Of a stretch of DNA of 64,000 nt, positions 63,170 through 64,000 are shown piece by piece. Position 1 is the stretch's first letter. Each line of letters opens with the position of its first letter. A program made the position numbers and the translations under genes. The notes under the pieces are model-generated. The model was not told where the DNA came from. It was given only the letters and a program-made list of their open reading frames with translations, and ran no database searches. The stretch spans positions 3,348,001 through 3,412,000 of the forward strand of contig NZ_CP047130.1 in the NCBI RefSeq assembly GCF_009832865.1. Direction: 5' to 3'. The DNA is from Colwellia sp. 20A7. Its GTDB lineage: Bacteria > Pseudomonadota > Gammaproteobacteria > Enterobacterales > Alteromonadaceae.

Positions 63170-64000
63170 TTGGATAACATATCAACTCAGATGCTATTTA
63201 TTATTCTTGGCATACTGATACTTATATCTGCTTATTTTTCTAGTTCAGAAACAGGCATGATGTCGCTTAACCGTTATAGACTTAGACACCTTGAAAAAGA
63301 GAAGCACAAAGGTGCTAAACGGGTGAGCGATTTGCTAAAACGTCCTGACCGACTAATTGGTTTGATATTAATTGGAAATAACTTAGTCAATATCGCCGCG
63401 TCTGCTATAGCAACAATTATAGCGTTAAGGTTGTCACACGAATTAGGCATATCTGAAGATATAAGTGTTTTAATAGCCACAATTATATTAACTTTAGTGG
63501 TATTAATTTTTGCTGAGGTAACCCCAAAAACACTGGCGGCTTTATACCCAGAACAAATTGCTTTTCCTAGCTCAATTGTTTTAACGCTATTATTAAAATT
63601 ATTATTGCCACTGGTTGTCAGCGTTAATTGGATAACTAACGGCATACTAATGTTATTAGGTATTAGTTCAGAGCAACGTGAACAACATAGCCTAAGCAGT
63701 GAAGAATTACGTACTGTGGTAAACGAATCTGGCGCATTATTGCATGAGCGTGATCAAAGCATGCTAATGAGTATACTAGACCTTGAAAAAGTTAGCGTTG
63801 ACGACATTATGATCCCACGAAGCGAGTTAGTAGGTATTGATGTTAATGACGACTGGAAAAGAATTCAAAAACAATTAACTCAAGCAAATCACACGCGCGT
63901 ATTATTATATCGTGACAATATTGATGATGTTGTTGGTTATATTCACGCCCGCGATGCATTAAAGTTATTATCAAAAAGCCAATATACTAAAGCAACCTTA
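63170..64000 (+). CDS. CNNM/CorC-type transporter, N-terminal part (runs off the window)
   Basis: The frame starts at a TTG (63170) with AAGGA about 10 bp upstream and remains open to the window end (277 codons). It has a CNNM transmembrane domain (LGILILISAYFSSSETGMM at the start, and VVLIFAEVTPKTLAAL) with the SSSETGM motif. The start of a CBS pair follows (VDDIMIPRSELVGID, then VVGYIHARDALKLL). It belongs with E. coli YfjD, which lies next to ypjD. Such proteins are thought to export or sense Mg/Co. The C-terminal CorC_HlyC domain lies outside the window. Confidence 0.9.
   Translation, partial: MDNISTQMLFIILGILILISAYFSSSETGMMSLNRYRLRHLEKEKHKGAKRVSDLLKRPDRLIGLILIGNNLVNIAASAIATIIALRLSHELGISEDISVLIATIILTLVVLIFAEVTPKTLAALYPEQIAFPSSIVLTLLLKLLLPLVVSVNWITNGILMLLGISSEQREQHSLSSEELRTVVNESGALLHERDQSMLMSILDLEKVSVDDIMIPRSELVGIDVNDDWKRIQKQLTQANHTRVLLYRDNIDDVVGYIHARDALKLLSKSQYTKATL

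Noticed and set aside
1..64000. tRNA, rRNA or prophage genes
   Set aside because: No cloverleaf with a recognisable T-loop, no rRNA-like segment and no phage structural genes were seen by eye. The DUF1353 gene alone is not enough for a phage call.

Overview
The window looks like a chromosomal segment of a low-GC marine gammaproteobacterium of the Colwellia/Thalassotalea type (order Alteromonadales). The evidence is the conserved gammaproteobacterial gene orders (pdxB-asd-fimV-like, fabB-mnmC-yfcL, glrK-qseG-glrR, ffh-ypjD-CNNM), three very large TonB-dependent receptors of the marine type, and AT-rich codon use. No rRNA, tRNA or CRISPR array was seen.

Layout. Bases 1-20.3 kb are mostly core chromosome: the start of a fimV-like gene, asd, pdxB, fabB, mnmC, yfcL, an isochorismatase-like hydrolase, a 2OG-Fe(II) oxygenase, a bicupin, the glrK-qseG-glrR signalling operon, a divergent periplasmic EF-hand gene, a TonB-dependent receptor, two small unknown genes, and the Mg/Zn transporters mgtE and zntB. 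Bases 20.6-52.8 kb are an accessory island. Two near-identical 1,264-bp IS3-family (IS150-like) elements in inverted orientation lie at its ends (20941-22204 and 51522-52785), and the left one truncates an IS1182-like transposase gene. Bases 53-64 kb return to core genes: two small unknown genes, an hdfR-like regulator divergent from rimK-desuccinylase-like-rimB-mscS, a second mscS-like gene, ffh, a Cu/Zn permease, ypjD and the start of a CNNM/CorC-type gene.

The island holds a sugar-utilisation locus that I read as an AgaR-controlled regulon for alpha-galactosyl or alpha-N-acetylgalactosaminyl glycans. Outer-membrane uptake would use two TonB-dependent receptors. Exported hydrolases are a GH27 alpha-galactosidase, a GH36-like lipoprotein, a GH57-like secreted protein, and two DUF4832-type TIM-barrel proteins (one Tat-exported, one lipoprotein). 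There is also a lipoprotein amidohydrolase and a periplasmic TlpA-type thioredoxin. Inside the cell there is a DMT-type sugar transporter, a BadF-type sugar kinase (AgaK-like), AgaS (galactosamine-6-P deaminase/isomerase), a GatZ/KbaZ-type protein, and a dedicated phosphoglucose isomerase. No tagatose-6-P kinase, KbaY/AgaY aldolase or AgaA deacetylase is present. The simplest route is therefore kinase -> AgaS -> tagatose-6-P -> GatZ-type 4-epimerase -> fructose-6-P -> Pgi. Eight DNA sites resembling the E. coli AgaR operator lie upstream of the genes of this island, which supports one regulon.

Other points of interest are: two TGTC-N10-GACA sites (GlrR type) and a sigma-54 promoter in front of the EF-hand gene; a candidate FabR operator at fabB; and two families of MITE-like repeats confined mostly to the island, one of which carries hairpins whose stems covary while the loop is conserved. 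Functions were assigned by eye from motifs. No database search was run.
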